From CBDATG01 sp965200145 (GTDB taxonomy: Bacteria > Chloroflexota > Dehalococcoidia > Lucifugimonadales > Lucifugimonadaceae): DNA of 64,000 nucleotides. The stretch's first letter is position 1, and each line of letters begins with the position of its first letter. Shown here piece after piece: positions 1 through 7,477 of this stretch. A model generated the notes under the pieces. That model was given only the letters and a program-made list of their open reading frames with translations, was not told the DNA's origin and ran no database searches. The translations under genes were made by a program, and so were the position numbers. The stretch covers positions 434,001 through 498,000 of the forward strand of contig CBDATG010000003.1 of NCBI GenBank assembly GCA_965200145.1, read 5' to 3'.

Positions 1-88
1 CTGCCCATAACTCGTTTGCGTTAGAGTTGCATCTGTCACTCCGTCCGGCTTGGATTTCCGGATGCGAGGAAAACATCTGACTGCTACG

Positions 89-1045
89 ATGACACCACAC
101 TACTTCGCAGGTAACCCACTTGACCGTGGCGACGTTGTGCGGCGTAGCGAGTCCGAGGTTCGGCGGATCATGAGCTCTGTCGAGTCGCGGGTCGTGTTGA
201 TGCGCGATTTCGAGCCGCTGGTTCAGCGCGTCGGAGGTCGCGTCGCTCTAGCCCTGCTTCCGGCTCGGGATGCTGCTCGTGTGTGTCGGCAGGCATCTCG
301 GACAGAAACGTACTTGGGCAGTAATGCAACAGGCTGCCATCTCGTTGCGTGGAACATCGCCGCGGATGGGATGCCTGACCCTGACGAATCTCTTTCGATA
401 TTGGCTGGTGGCGTGTTTGAGTTCATGGAGCCCAGGGCGGCGGCCGAATTGTTGCCGCGATTTGAGACCGGCATTCTAGCGCAAGCGAAGTCCAACTTGG
501 ATTGGCACCTGCGTCACCGTTATTGCGCGCGTTGCGGCGGCGAGACGCGTTCAGGGCGCGGTGGTCAACAGCGCTCGTGCGAGGGTTGCAGGGCGGAACA
601 CTTCCCGCGAACGGACCCGGTCGTAATCACTCTAGTCACGGACGGAGATAGGTGTCTGCTGGGGCAATCTGCGGGGCGTCTACGTGCCATGAACATGTAC
701 TCTGCCCTAGCTGGATTCATGGACCAGGGCGAGTCGATGGAGGAAGCCGTGCGTCGCGAGGTGAAGGAGGAGGCGGGCATCGAGGTGGGCCAGGTCAGGT
801 ATCACTCTTCCCAACCGTGGCCATTCCCGAGCTCGTTGATGATCGGCAGCCACTCGCAAGCGTTGACAACTGAGATAGAGATCGACGAGTTCGAGATGAC
901 GGATGTCCGTTGGTTCGATCGTGCAGATGTAGTGGGCGCGCTGGAACGTCGGAATCCGGACCTGAGAGTTCCCGGGCCGATAGCTATCGCACATCATCTG
1001 ATCAAGTCTTGGGCGTACGGCGAGGCCGGTGCGTTCGGCGTTTAA
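89..1045 (+). CDS. nudC: NADH pyrophosphatase NudC (Nudix hydrolase)
   Basis: Hydrolyses NAD(H) to NMN(H) and AMP; family members also remove NAD caps from RNA. A four-cysteine zinc ribbon (CARC...CEGC) lies near residues 145-170. A full Nudix box beginning GFMDQGE and running through REVKEEAGI starts near residue 207. The NudC signature SQPWPFPSS follows near residue 240. Together these separate NudC from other Nudix proteins. The reading frame is open back to a TTG at 50 and has an ATG at 62; I chose the ATG at 89 because the family usually starts just before the HYFAGNPLDR motif seen here. No convincing Shine-Dalgarno sequence precedes any candidate start. The next gene starts 17 bases after the stop. 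Confidence 0.93.
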   Translation: MTPHYFAGNPLDRGDVVRRSESEVRRIMSSVESRVVLMRDFEPLVQRVGGRVALALLPARDAARVCRQASRTETYLGSNATGCHLVAWNIAADGMPDPDESLSILAGGVFEFMEPRAAAELLPRFETGILAQAKSNLDWHLRHRYCARCGGETRSGRGGQQRSCEGCRAEHFPRTDPVVITLVTDGDRCLLGQSAGRLRAMNMYSALAGFMDQGESMEEAVRREVKEEAGIEVGQVRYHSSQPWPFPSSLMIGSHSQALTTEIEIDEFEMTDVRWFDRADVVGALERRNPDLRVPGPIAIAHHLIKSWAYGEAGAFGV

Positions 1046-1062
1046 TCTCACGACCCGCTACA

Positions 1063-1986
1063 TTGACAGCCGACCCCAACCTACGAATTTGCACACTGCT
1101 ACCCAGTGCAACGGAGATCGCGTACCTGTTGGGATTGGGACCAAACGTCGTTGGCGTGACTCACGAGTGCGACTATCCGGATGACGTGCAAAGCAAACGG
1201 CGCGTGGTGCACACCAGGATTGACACGGACGCGGACAGCGGGGCGATAGATGCTCAGGTCAGGTCATTTCAAGCGTCTGGACAGTCGGTCTACGAGCTCG
1301 ATGTCGCGGCCGTGACAGATCTCGCCCCGAATTTGATCATCACTCAAGGGCTTTGCGAGGTATGCGCCCTGCCGTACGACGATGTGGCATCGTTTGCCAA
1401 GCAGATGGATAGCGAACCTGACATCGTGTCGCTCAATCCCACATCGCTCGACGATGTGTTCGACGATATTGTCCGAGTGGGCAAAGCGGCTGGCATCGGC
1501 GACATTGCACGCGCGAAGGTCGCGGAACTGCAACGGCGTGCGGACAGCGTATGCGAGCGCGTGAAAGATTTACAGGTGCGTAAGGTCGCCTGCTTGGAGT
1601 GGCTTGACCCATTGATGGTCGGCGGCCACTGGGTCCCGGAGATGGTTGAATTGGCGGGCGGACGCGATGTCTTAGGCGTCTCGGGCGAGCCAACCCGCCG
1701 AGTCTCAGTCTCAGAAGTAGTGGAGTCAGGTCCGGAAGTGATTCTGCTAATGCCTTGCGGATATGATGTGGCAAGCGTCGTCAAGGAATCGGAATCGTCC
1801 TGTGCCACTTCTCAACTCTTGGCGGATGCCGCTTTACGTAGCTGCGCTGTCTACGCGTTTGACGCAAACGCCTACTTCAGCCGCAGCGGACCGCGCCTTG
1901 TAGATGGCATTGAGCTGATGTCGACGCTGTTCCATCCAGAGCTCATAGATGCCGGCAGGCAGGGTTGGGCGGTTAAACTCTCTTGA
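1063..1986 (+). CDS. BtuF-like cobalamin/siderophore-type substrate-binding protein
   Basis: Periplasmic-binding-protein-like fold of the COG0614 class, used for corrinoids or iron chelates. The typical opening is seen: ICTLLPSATEIAYLLGLG, then VVGVTHECDYP. About 307 residues, normal for the family. No signal peptide or lipobox is visible, which resembles the stand-alone 'cobalamin-binding protein' group rather than a lipoprotein partner of an ABC transporter; no permease or ATPase is adjacent. The frame is open far into nudC, but the domain begins just after the TTG at 1063, 18 bases after the nudC stop, so I take that start. Probably co-transcribed with nudC. The ligand cannot be told from sequence. 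Confidence 0.8.
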   Translation: MTADPNLRICTLLPSATEIAYLLGLGPNVVGVTHECDYPDDVQSKRRVVHTRIDTDADSGAIDAQVRSFQASGQSVYELDVAAVTDLAPNLIITQGLCEVCALPYDDVASFAKQMDSEPDIVSLNPTSLDDVFDDIVRVGKAAGIGDIARAKVAELQRRADSVCERVKDLQVRKVACLEWLDPLMVGGHWVPEMVELAGGRDVLGVSGEPTRRVSVSEVVESGPEVILLMPCGYDVASVVKESESSCATSQLLADAALRSCAVYAFDANAYFSRSGPRLVDGIELMSTLFHPELIDAGRQGWAVKLS

Positions 1987-2157
1987 TGCGAGTTGAGTTT
2001 AGAGCCCTGAGTGAGTCCAAGTTTCGGATATCTCAGCTGTATTCGCGATAGTCTTGAAAATTGCAATAACATATACGCGGTAGTTCGTCACGACGCGTGG
2101 CGACCGATATGACTGTTGCCAAGTCAGAGACGGCGGAGTATTCAGTTGCGCCCGCCT

Positions 2158-2164
2158 AGGAGGT
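2158..2164 (+). promoter_or_regulatory. Strong ribosome binding site deciding a TTG start
   Basis: AGGAGGT lies 6 bases before the TTG at 2171, a near-perfect match to the anti-Shine-Dalgarno sequence. It fixes the rare start codon of the E1 alpha gene. The 185-base gap before it holds no other clear feature. Confidence 0.8.
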
Positions 2165-2170
2165 AATCCA

Positions 2171-3163
2171 TTGGCAGATATACCCAAAGACAAGCTGGTA
2201 CAGATGCTAGAGCGAATGTGGCTCATCCGTCACTTCGAGGTTCGAGTGATGGAAGTGCACTCGGCGGGCGAGTTCACTGGCGCGGCGCATCCTTACATCG
2301 GTGAGGAAGCAGTTGCCGTCGGTGCATGCGCGGCGTTAGAAGACACCGACTACATCGCCGGCAACCATCGCTCACACGGCCATCCGTTGGCGAAAGGCGG
2401 TAGCGTAAAGCGCGCCATGGCGGAGCTCTACGGCCGAGTTGATGGCTACTGCAAAGGCAAGGGCGGCTCAATGCATCTGGCAGACTTCTCGATCGGCATC
2501 TTGGGGGAATCCGGTATCGTAGCGTCCTCGGTTCCCGTTGCCACTGGCGCTGCGCTTGCGGCGAAGATTCGCGGCGAGAACTTCGTCTCGATGGTCTTCT
2601 TCGGCGACGGCGCGTCGAATCAGGGCGCTTGCCATGAGTCGATGAATCTGGCATCCCTTTGGTCTTTGCCAGTCATCTTCCTGTGCGAGAACAATCAGTA
2701 TGCGGTCACAACGTCTTATCACGACTCGGTAGCGGTGGAGCACATCTCAGACCGCGCGTCGGCGTACAACATGCCCGGCGTACTAGTTGACGGTCAAGAC
2801 GCGATTGCGATGTATGAGGCATCGAGCGAGGCGGTACGGCGTGCGCGAGCGGGTGAAGGCCCAACGCTCATCGAGGCACTGACATACCGCTACGAGGAGC
2901 ACTCGCTCGGCCTAGGACGGGTCAGGCGTGGCGAGTACCGCACGGCCGACGAGATTGGCGAATGGCGCGAGCGCGATCCTATCGATGTCTTAGAGCGAAC
3001 TCTAGTTAGTCAGGGGATACTGTCTCGCGAGGAGTGCGATGCGATATCCAAGGCAAAAGAGGCAGAGGTTGAGGACGCTGTAGAGTTCGCGCGCAACAGC
3101 CCCTACCCCGAGCCGGAGGAACTCTTTGAAGACATGTGGGCAAATCCTATACCTGCACCTTAG
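2171..3163 (+). CDS. acoA: 2-oxo acid (acetoin/pyruvate-type) dehydrogenase E1 component, alpha subunit
   Basis: Thiamine-diphosphate subunit that decarboxylates a 2-oxo acid (or cleaves acetoin) and transfers the acyl group to lipoyl-E2. The ThDP/Mg motif GDGASNQG (near residues 145-152) is followed by the usual CENNQYAV segment, and the phosphorylation-loop-like region YRYEEHS is present. 330 residues, normal for the short bacterial E1 alpha subunits. Start is TTG with an excellent ribosome site. The E1 beta gene follows at 3276. No E2 or E3 gene is adjacent, but a matching E2 and an AcoX-like gene occur at 52251-54531; AcoX favours an acetoin dehydrogenase, so the symbol is a best guess over pdhA. 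Confidence 0.88.
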   Translation: MADIPKDKLVQMLERMWLIRHFEVRVMEVHSAGEFTGAAHPYIGEEAVAVGACAALEDTDYIAGNHRSHGHPLAKGGSVKRAMAELYGRVDGYCKGKGGSMHLADFSIGILGESGIVASSVPVATGAALAAKIRGENFVSMVFFGDGASNQGACHESMNLASLWSLPVIFLCENNQYAVTTSYHDSVAVEHISDRASAYNMPGVLVDGQDAIAMYEASSEAVRRARAGEGPTLIEALTYRYEEHSLGLGRVRRGEYRTADEIGEWRERDPIDVLERTLVSQGILSREECDAISKAKEAEVEDAVEFARNSPYPEPEELFEDMWANPIPAP

Positions 3164-3275
3164 CGCAGGCGGATCCTACGAACAAAGCTTACGGATTAAT
3201 CGTGTCAACTCAAAGGTTATGCGAACGGGCTCGGAGGCTGGACTGGTCACCTATCCCGGAATGGAGAAATAGACG

Positions 3276-4250
3276 ATGGCGACGAAAGCAATCTACGTAG
3301 AAGCCCTTAACCAAGCGATCATGGAAGAGATGGCGCGCGACGAGAGCGTCTTCATCATGGGCGAGGACATCCGTCGGTCCGTCTACGGTGCGACTGCCGG
3401 ATTGCTTGACCGCTTCGGTGAGACGCGCGTATTGGACACTCCGCTGTCAGAGAACGGTTTCTTCGGCGCGGCGATCGGGGCATCGCTAGTTGGGATGCGT
3501 CCCATCGTGGAAACTTTGACGAGCTTCATGTGGGTTGCTATGGACCAGTTGGTGAGCCAGGCTGCGAAGATGCGCTACATGTTCGGCGGGCAGGCTAAGC
3601 TGCCAGTGGTATATCGTGCCACCATGTTCTACGGTGGCGGATCAGCAGCGCACCACTCCGACAGGTCATATCCGATGTTCATGAACATGCCCGGTTTCAA
3701 GATCCTCGTCCCGGCGACTCCGCGCGATGCCAAAGGGTTGCTGAAGACTGCCATTCGCGATGATGATCCATGTATCGTGTTCGAGGATGGAACGCTATCG
3801 GGGTCGTCAGGTGAGGTTGCCGAGGGCGATGACGCGTTGGTGCCGTTCGGCGTTGCGGATGTCGCGCGCTCAGGCGACGATGTGACCGTGGTTGCTATAG
3901 CAGGCGCCGTGTCAATGGCTCTGCGTGCCGCGGACGAGCTAGAAGCGGATGGCATCTCCGTGGAGGTGATCGACCCGCGCACGCTAGTGCCTTTAGACAA
4001 GCAGACGATTCTGGAATCGGTCGCCAAGACCGGCAGGTTGGTCATAGCTGATCCGGCGCACAAGGTTTGCAGTGCGGCATCAGAGATCGCATCGATAGTC
4101 TCAGAGGAAGGCTTCTGGGACCTGCAAGCCCCGGTGATGAAGGTAGCCGCCGAGCAGGTGCACATCCCTTACACGCCGGTGTTGGAGCGTCTTGTCTATC
4201 CGTCTGCTGACAAGATCTCGGCGGCGGTGAAAGCGACTTTGCAGGATTAG
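3276..4250 (+). CDS. acoB: 2-oxo acid (acetoin/pyruvate-type) dehydrogenase E1 component, beta subunit
   Basis: Forms the alpha2beta2 E1 with the preceding gene. The family opening is clear: EALNQAIMEEMARDE, then GEDI, and the segment DTPLSENGFFGAAIGASL that contributes to the ThDP site. The transketolase C-terminal domain follows (VIDPRTLVPLDKQTI). 324 residues, usual length. ATG at 3276 is preceded by GGAG at a good distance. The 112-base gap from the alpha gene contains no obvious terminator, so the two are probably one operon. Confidence 0.9.
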   Translation: MATKAIYVEALNQAIMEEMARDESVFIMGEDIRRSVYGATAGLLDRFGETRVLDTPLSENGFFGAAIGASLVGMRPIVETLTSFMWVAMDQLVSQAAKMRYMFGGQAKLPVVYRATMFYGGGSAAHHSDRSYPMFMNMPGFKILVPATPRDAKGLLKTAIRDDDPCIVFEDGTLSGSSGEVAEGDDALVPFGVADVARSGDDVTVVAIAGAVSMALRAADELEADGISVEVIDPRTLVPLDKQTILESVAKTGRLVIADPAHKVCSAASEIASIVSEEGFWDLQAPVMKVAAEQVHIPYTPVLERLVYPSADKISAAVKATLQD

Positions 4251-4346
4251 CGCGGCTCAGGTTTGGGCAGTGCCGTGGCTGTCCATCACAGCAGGCCTAG
4301 CGACTAAGTTGGCGAGGTAACGGACAGGGGCGCGAGTCTCTCCTTG

Positions 4347-4413
4347 AGTGTGACACACGCGCTTTGAGTTTCGCGCGAGTCATGGCATCGTTATCGGTGT
4401 CATGCTGTACGTC
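4347..4413 (+). promoter_or_regulatory. Putative brnTA promoter/operator, copy 1
   Basis: A 65-base block directly before and over the brnT start is nearly identical to the block at 5510-5575. It contains the inverted pair TGACAC and GTGTCA about 40 bases apart, a CGCGC/GCGCG pair around TTTGAGTTT, and a possible -35-like TTGAGT. BrnA proteins of this family repress their own operon, so an operator here is expected; the exact site is inference. No Shine-Dalgarno sequence precedes brnT, so a very short leader is possible. Confidence 0.5.
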
Positions 4414-4704
4414 AACGGGCAGTCCTACGAATGGGACGAGGATAAGCGCGCCTTGAACTTGGCGCGGCATGGTATCGATTTTGAAGCGATAGAGTACTTC
4501 CGATGGGAGACCGCCAAAGTCAGACCATCTGATCGTGGAGGCGAGACCCGATATCTAGCACTCGGGTTTATCGGTGACAGGGTACACGCCGTGGTTTACA
4601 CTCTAAGGCACGACAGGACCCGGCTCATCAGCATGCGCCGCGCCAACAAAACAGAGGTAAAGGAACATGAAGAGTACCTACGTGCAACCGATTTACCCGA
4701 CTGA
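4402..4704 (+). CDS. brnT: BrnT-family toxin (ribonuclease)
   Basis: BrnT toxins are small RelE-fold ribonucleases that inhibit translation and are neutralised by BrnA. The family signature is plain at the N-terminus: WDEDKRALNLARHGIDFE (residues 11-28). The centre keeps a DRGGETR segment and the end an RLISMRRA strand typical of the fold. 100 residues, normal length. First gene of a three-gene module: the antitoxin gene starts 38 bases before this stop codon, so translation is coupled. Its paralogue is at 5564. The C-terminal tail beyond RRA is not conserved between the two copies. Confidence 0.85.
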   Translation: MLYVNGQSYEWDEDKRALNLARHGIDFEAIEYFRWETAKVRPSDRGGETRYLALGFIGDRVHAVVYTLRHDRTRLISMRRANKTEVKEHEEYLRATDLPD

Positions 4705-5053
4705 AGAGGAAGACGCCGAGATCACCGCAGCTGCCGAAGCCGATCCCGACACTTGGATCCTCAGCGAAGAAGAGTTGCGCCAGATGCGTCCGGCGGCCGA
4801 AGTCCACCCAGAGCTCGTTGCCGCTTACATGAACGGAACGCTGCGCATCAGCACTGAGACGCTCGCCAACATGCGCGGACCGAAGGAGGAAGTGACGCTG
4901 AGCCTTGACAAAGGGTTGCTGAAGTACTTCACGCAAACTGGCGAGGGATGGGAGCAACGCCTCAACGACATATTGCGCGGAGTGGTGTTCAACGAACGAG
5001 AAAAGCTGACGGTGTGCTCGGGCGATGTCTATAGTTGTGCCTGCTCTCAGTGA
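4667..5053 (+). CDS. brnA: BrnA-family antitoxin, module 1 copy 1
   Basis: The segment LSLDKGLLKYFTQTGEGW and the following QRLNDILR (about residues 78-103) match the conserved BrnA ribbon-helix-helix DNA-binding region; RGPKEEV just before it matches the usual lead-in. The acidic N-terminus (TEEEDAEITAAAEADPDTW) probably contacts the toxin. 128 residues. The protein is longer than typical BrnA at its C-terminus and ends in a cysteine-rich tail, CSGDVYSCACSQ, shared by all four paralogues here. Starts inside brnT with AAAGGA upstream. Its TGA overlaps the ATG of the next antitoxin gene. Confidence 0.82.
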   Translation: MKSTYVQPIYPTEEEDAEITAAAEADPDTWILSEEELRQMRPAAEVHPELVAAYMNGTLRISTETLANMRGPKEEVTLSLDKGLLKYFTQTGEGWEQRLNDILRGVVFNEREKLTVCSGDVYSCACSQ

Positions 5054-5439
5054 TGAGGAACACCGACATGCGACCGATCTACCCGACTGAAGAGGAAGAC
5101 GCCGAGATCACCGCAGCTGCCGAAGCCGATCCCGACACTTGGATCCTCAGCGAAGAAGAGTTGCGCCAGATGCGTCCGGCGGCTGAGGTTGACCCAGAGC
5201 TCGTTGCTGCTTACATGAACGGAACGCTGCGCATCAGCACGGAGACGCTCGCCAACATGCGCGGACCGAAGGAAGAAGTGACGCTGAGCCTCGACAAAGG
5301 GCTGCTGAAGTACTTCACTCAGACTGGCGAGGGATGGGAACAACGCCTCAACGACATGTTGCGCGGCGTGGTGTTCAACGAACAGGAAAAGCTGGCGGTG
5401 CACTCGGACGATGTCAACAGTTGCGCTTGCTCGCAGTGA
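5053..5439 (+). CDS. brnA: BrnA-family antitoxin, module 1 copy 2
   Basis: Tandem duplicate of the preceding gene, almost identical from the PIYPTEEED segment onward, including the LSLDKGLLKYF ribbon-helix-helix region. The frame is open to a TTG at 5035, but alignment with copy 1 places the start at ATG 5053, which overlaps the upstream TGA (TGATG) and implies translational coupling. The tail is HSDDVNSCACSQ: the first cysteine of copy 1 is replaced by histidine while the CxC pair is kept. 128 residues. A second antitoxin gene next to one toxin gene is unusual; it may raise antitoxin dose or have a different DNA or toxin specificity. Confidence 0.8.
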   Translation: MRNTDMRPIYPTEEEDAEITAAAEADPDTWILSEEELRQMRPAAEVDPELVAAYMNGTLRISTETLANMRGPKEEVTLSLDKGLLKYFTQTGEGWEQRLNDMLRGVVFNEQEKLAVHSDDVNSCACSQ

Positions 5440-5509
5440 TACGAGATTCGGCCTCCGCGACTGAAGCGGCACCATAGACAGCGCGCGACGCAACGGTCGC
5501 ACATCGGAA

Positions 5510-5575
5510 GTGTGACACGCGCGCTTTGAGTTTCGCGCGAGTCATGGCACCCTTAACGGTGTCATGTTGTACGCC
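5510..5575 (+). promoter_or_regulatory. Putative brnTA promoter/operator, copy 2
   Basis: Near-identical to 4347-4413: GTGTGACAC, GCGCTTTGAGTTTCGCGCG, then GTCATGGCA and GGTGTCATG with the brnT start codon. Conservation of non-coding sequence directly upstream of both toxins, while the flanking DNA differs, supports a functional control region rather than leftover duplication. Confidence 0.5.
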
Positions 5576-5881
5576 GGCGGACGAAGCTACGATTGGGATG
5601 AGAATAAACGCGCCTTGAACTTGGCGCGCCATGGGCTGGATTTCCGCGATGTGGGTCGTCTTGACTGGGACGCAGCAACCATCTACAGAAGCGATCGCCA
5701 CGGCGAATCCCGACGGATTGCGTTCATAAACAGTGGAACCGAGTTTTTGGCCGTAGTTTATACTGTTCGCGAAGAACGTATACGCCTGATCAGTTTCCGA
5801 CATGCGCGTCAGGATGAGGAGCATAAGTATGCCACCACTAAATCCAAGGGACATCACGCCAACCGACGAAGAGGACGCTAA
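5564..5881 (+). CDS. brnT: BrnT-family toxin, second module
   Basis: Paralogue of the toxin at 4402. The signature WDENKRALNLARHGLDFRD is intact and nearly identical over the first 27 residues; the middle has diverged (DWDAATIYRSDRHGESRRI) and the end keeps the RLISFRHARQ strand. 105 residues. Divergence outside the N-terminus suggests the two toxins may now have different partners or targets. The antitoxin gene starts 53 bases inside its 3' end. Start at ATG 5564 lies within the repeated control block. Confidence 0.83.
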   Translation: MLYAGGRSYDWDENKRALNLARHGLDFRDVGRLDWDAATIYRSDRHGESRRIAFINSGTEFLAVVYTVREERIRLISFRHARQDEEHKYATTKSKGHHANRRRGR

Positions 5882-6215
5882 GATTTTGGCAGCTATCGAG
5901 GCGGATCCTGACACTTGGATTCTGTCAGACGAGGAATGGGCGCAGATGCGACCATTGGCCGAAGTTGATCCGGAGTTCGCCGAAGCCTACAAGAACGGCG
6001 CCATGCGAATTAGCAGGGAGACACTTGCCAACATGCGCGGGCCTAAGGAAGAGGTGACGCTGAGCCTTGACGAAGGCCTGCTGTTGTACTTCACTCAAAC
6101 CGGCGAGGGTTGGGAACAACGCCTCAACGACATGTTGCGCGGCTTGGTTTTCGACGAACGCGAAAAGCTGGAGGTGTGCACGGGAGATGTCTACAGTTGC
6201 GCCTGCACGCAGTGA
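5829..6215 (+). CDS. brnA: BrnA-family antitoxin, module 2 copy 1
   Basis: Same architecture as the module 1 antitoxins: acidic N-terminus (TDEEDAKILAAIEADPDTW), MRGPKEEVTLSLDEGLLLYF and QTGEGWEQRLNDMLRGL ribbon-helix-helix region, and a cysteine tail CTGDVYSCACTQ. It starts MPPLNPRDITP, unlike module 1. The frame is open upstream to 5802, but ATG 5829, with GAGG upstream and matched by the start of the next copy, is the better start. 128 residues. Overlaps brnT by 53 bases and overlaps the next antitoxin by one base in TGATG. Confidence 0.8.
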   Translation: MPPLNPRDITPTDEEDAKILAAIEADPDTWILSDEEWAQMRPLAEVDPEFAEAYKNGAMRISRETLANMRGPKEEVTLSLDEGLLLYFTQTGEGWEQRLNDMLRGLVFDEREKLEVCTGDVYSCACTQ

Positions 6216-6601
6216 TGCCACCACTTAATCCAAGGGACATCACACCAACCGACGAAGAGGACGCTAAGATTTTGGCAGCTATCGAGGCGGATCCTGACAC
6301 TTGGATTCTGTCAGACGAGGAATGGGAACAGGTGCGCCCCATTGCCGAGGTTCACCCGGAGATCGTCGCTGCGTACAAGAACGGCGCCATGCGAATTAGC
6401 AGGGAGACGCTTGCCAACATGCGCGGGCCTAAGGAAGAGGTGACGCTGAGCCTCGACGAAGGGCTGCTGTTGTACTTCACGCAAACTGGCGAGGGTTGGG
6501 AGCAACGCCTCAACGACATGTTGCGCGGCTTGGTCTTCAACGAACGGGAAAAGCTGGTGGCGTGCTCGGGCGATGTGTACAGTTGCGCCTGCACACAGTG
6601 A
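6215..6601 (+). CDS. brnA: BrnA-family antitoxin, module 2 copy 2
   Basis: Tandem duplicate of the preceding gene with the same start MPPLNPRDITP; its ATG overlaps the previous TGA. The ribbon-helix-helix region and the cysteine-rich tail (CSGDVYSCACTQ) are intact. 128 residues. The two copies within a module resemble each other more than the copies of the other module, so either each pair arose after the modules split or copies within a pair are homogenised. Last gene of the TA cluster; the next gene downstream is on the other strand. Confidence 0.8.
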   Translation: MPPLNPRDITPTDEEDAKILAAIEADPDTWILSDEEWEQVRPIAEVHPEIVAAYKNGAMRISRETLANMRGPKEEVTLSLDEGLLLYFTQTGEGWEQRLNDMLRGLVFNEREKLVACSGDVYSCACTQ

Positions 6602-6676
6602 TGCCACATCCGATTTTCCTTGGCACAAAGCTACGCCATTCCTGACTCACGCGACTTTGCTTAGGGTTGCCGCAAT

Positions 6677-7402
6677 CTAAGGCAACGGGTCGTCTGGCGT
6701 GCGTTGGACTAGCCTCTGCACATAAACACCCGGCGTGCCTACCCGCCCAGGATCGATGCCGCCAGGCTGCACGATATCGTCCACTTCCGCTATCGTCACC
6801 TCAGAGGCTGGTGCCATGACGGGGTTGAATGCTCTTGATGTCCCGGTGTACTCCAAGTTGCCGAAAGTGTCCGCCCTGTATGCTCGGATCAATGCGAAAT
6901 CTGCCTTGATTGCATGCTCTAACAGGTGCGTCCTTCCGTCAAAGTCGCGATGTTCCTTGCCCTCCGCTACGGGAGTTCCGACTCCCGTCGGGGTATAGAA
7001 CGCCGGGATTCCAGCACCGCCTGCCCTTATTCGCTCTGCCAGTGTGCCCTGCGGGACAACAATTACCTCTGCTCTGCCCTCGCGCCAAGCCTTTTCGATC
7101 TCACACTCGGGCCGCGTCTGCCCAGGTATCGGGAACGAGCAGATTATTCGGGATGCCCGTCCGCGCTCGAAGAATATGCCCTGGTCGATCGGTTCCAGGT
7201 GCGGCGGCCAACCGTAGCCGGTCGTCTTTGAAATACCTGCCACGTTTCCGATGATGGTCAAGTCGCGAACATCTCGGTCTGCCAGTGCCAGCATCAGTCT
7301 CGTCGGCTGCCCTCCAGAGCCACCAAAGCCGCCGATCATCACTGACGCGCCGCTTGGGATGTCTGCTACGGCATCGGCGAATGAAGCGGAGATGTCTGGC
7401 AT
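6677..7402 (-). CDS. CoA-transferase family I, subunit A
   Basis: Resembles the alpha subunit of 3-oxoacid/acyl CoA-transferases: MIGGFGGSGGQPTRLMLAL near residues 22-40, a TPTGVGTPVAEGKE segment, and the LIRAYRADTFGNLEYTG stretch. 241 residues, slightly longer than usual. Active family I enzymes need a B subunit carrying the catalytic glutamate, normally encoded directly downstream. Here the downstream side is the brnTA cluster on the opposite strand, and no B subunit gene is in the window. The gene is likely transcribed with the aldolase gene 75 bases upstream. Substrate unknown. Confidence 0.85.
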   Translation of the reverse strand: MPDISASFADAVADIPSGASVMIGGFGGSGGQPTRLMLALADRDVRDLTIIGNVAGISKTTGYGWPPHLEPIDQGIFFERGRASRIICSFPIPGQTRPECEIEKAWREGRAEVIVVPQGTLAERIRAGGAGIPAFYTPTGVGTPVAEGKEHRDFDGRTHLLEHAIKADFALIRAYRADTFGNLEYTGTSRAFNPVMAPASEVTIAEVDDIVQPGGIDPGRVGTPGVYVQRLVQRTPDDPLP

Positions 7403-7477
7403 GGCACCAGATCGAAGCTGACTGGAATCTGTTCGCGCGTCAGTTCCGCGTGCTCACTGCGTCGTTCCCGCGCGCGA

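Noticed and set aside
2050..2080. Possible sigma70 promoter (TTGAAA ... TATACG) before the E1 alpha gene
   Set aside because: Spacing between the hexamers is about 12 bases, too short for a standard promoter.
6735..7254. Plus-strand frames within the CoA-transferase A gene
   Set aside because: Antisense to a clearly recognised conserved gene, with no ribosome sites or protein features.
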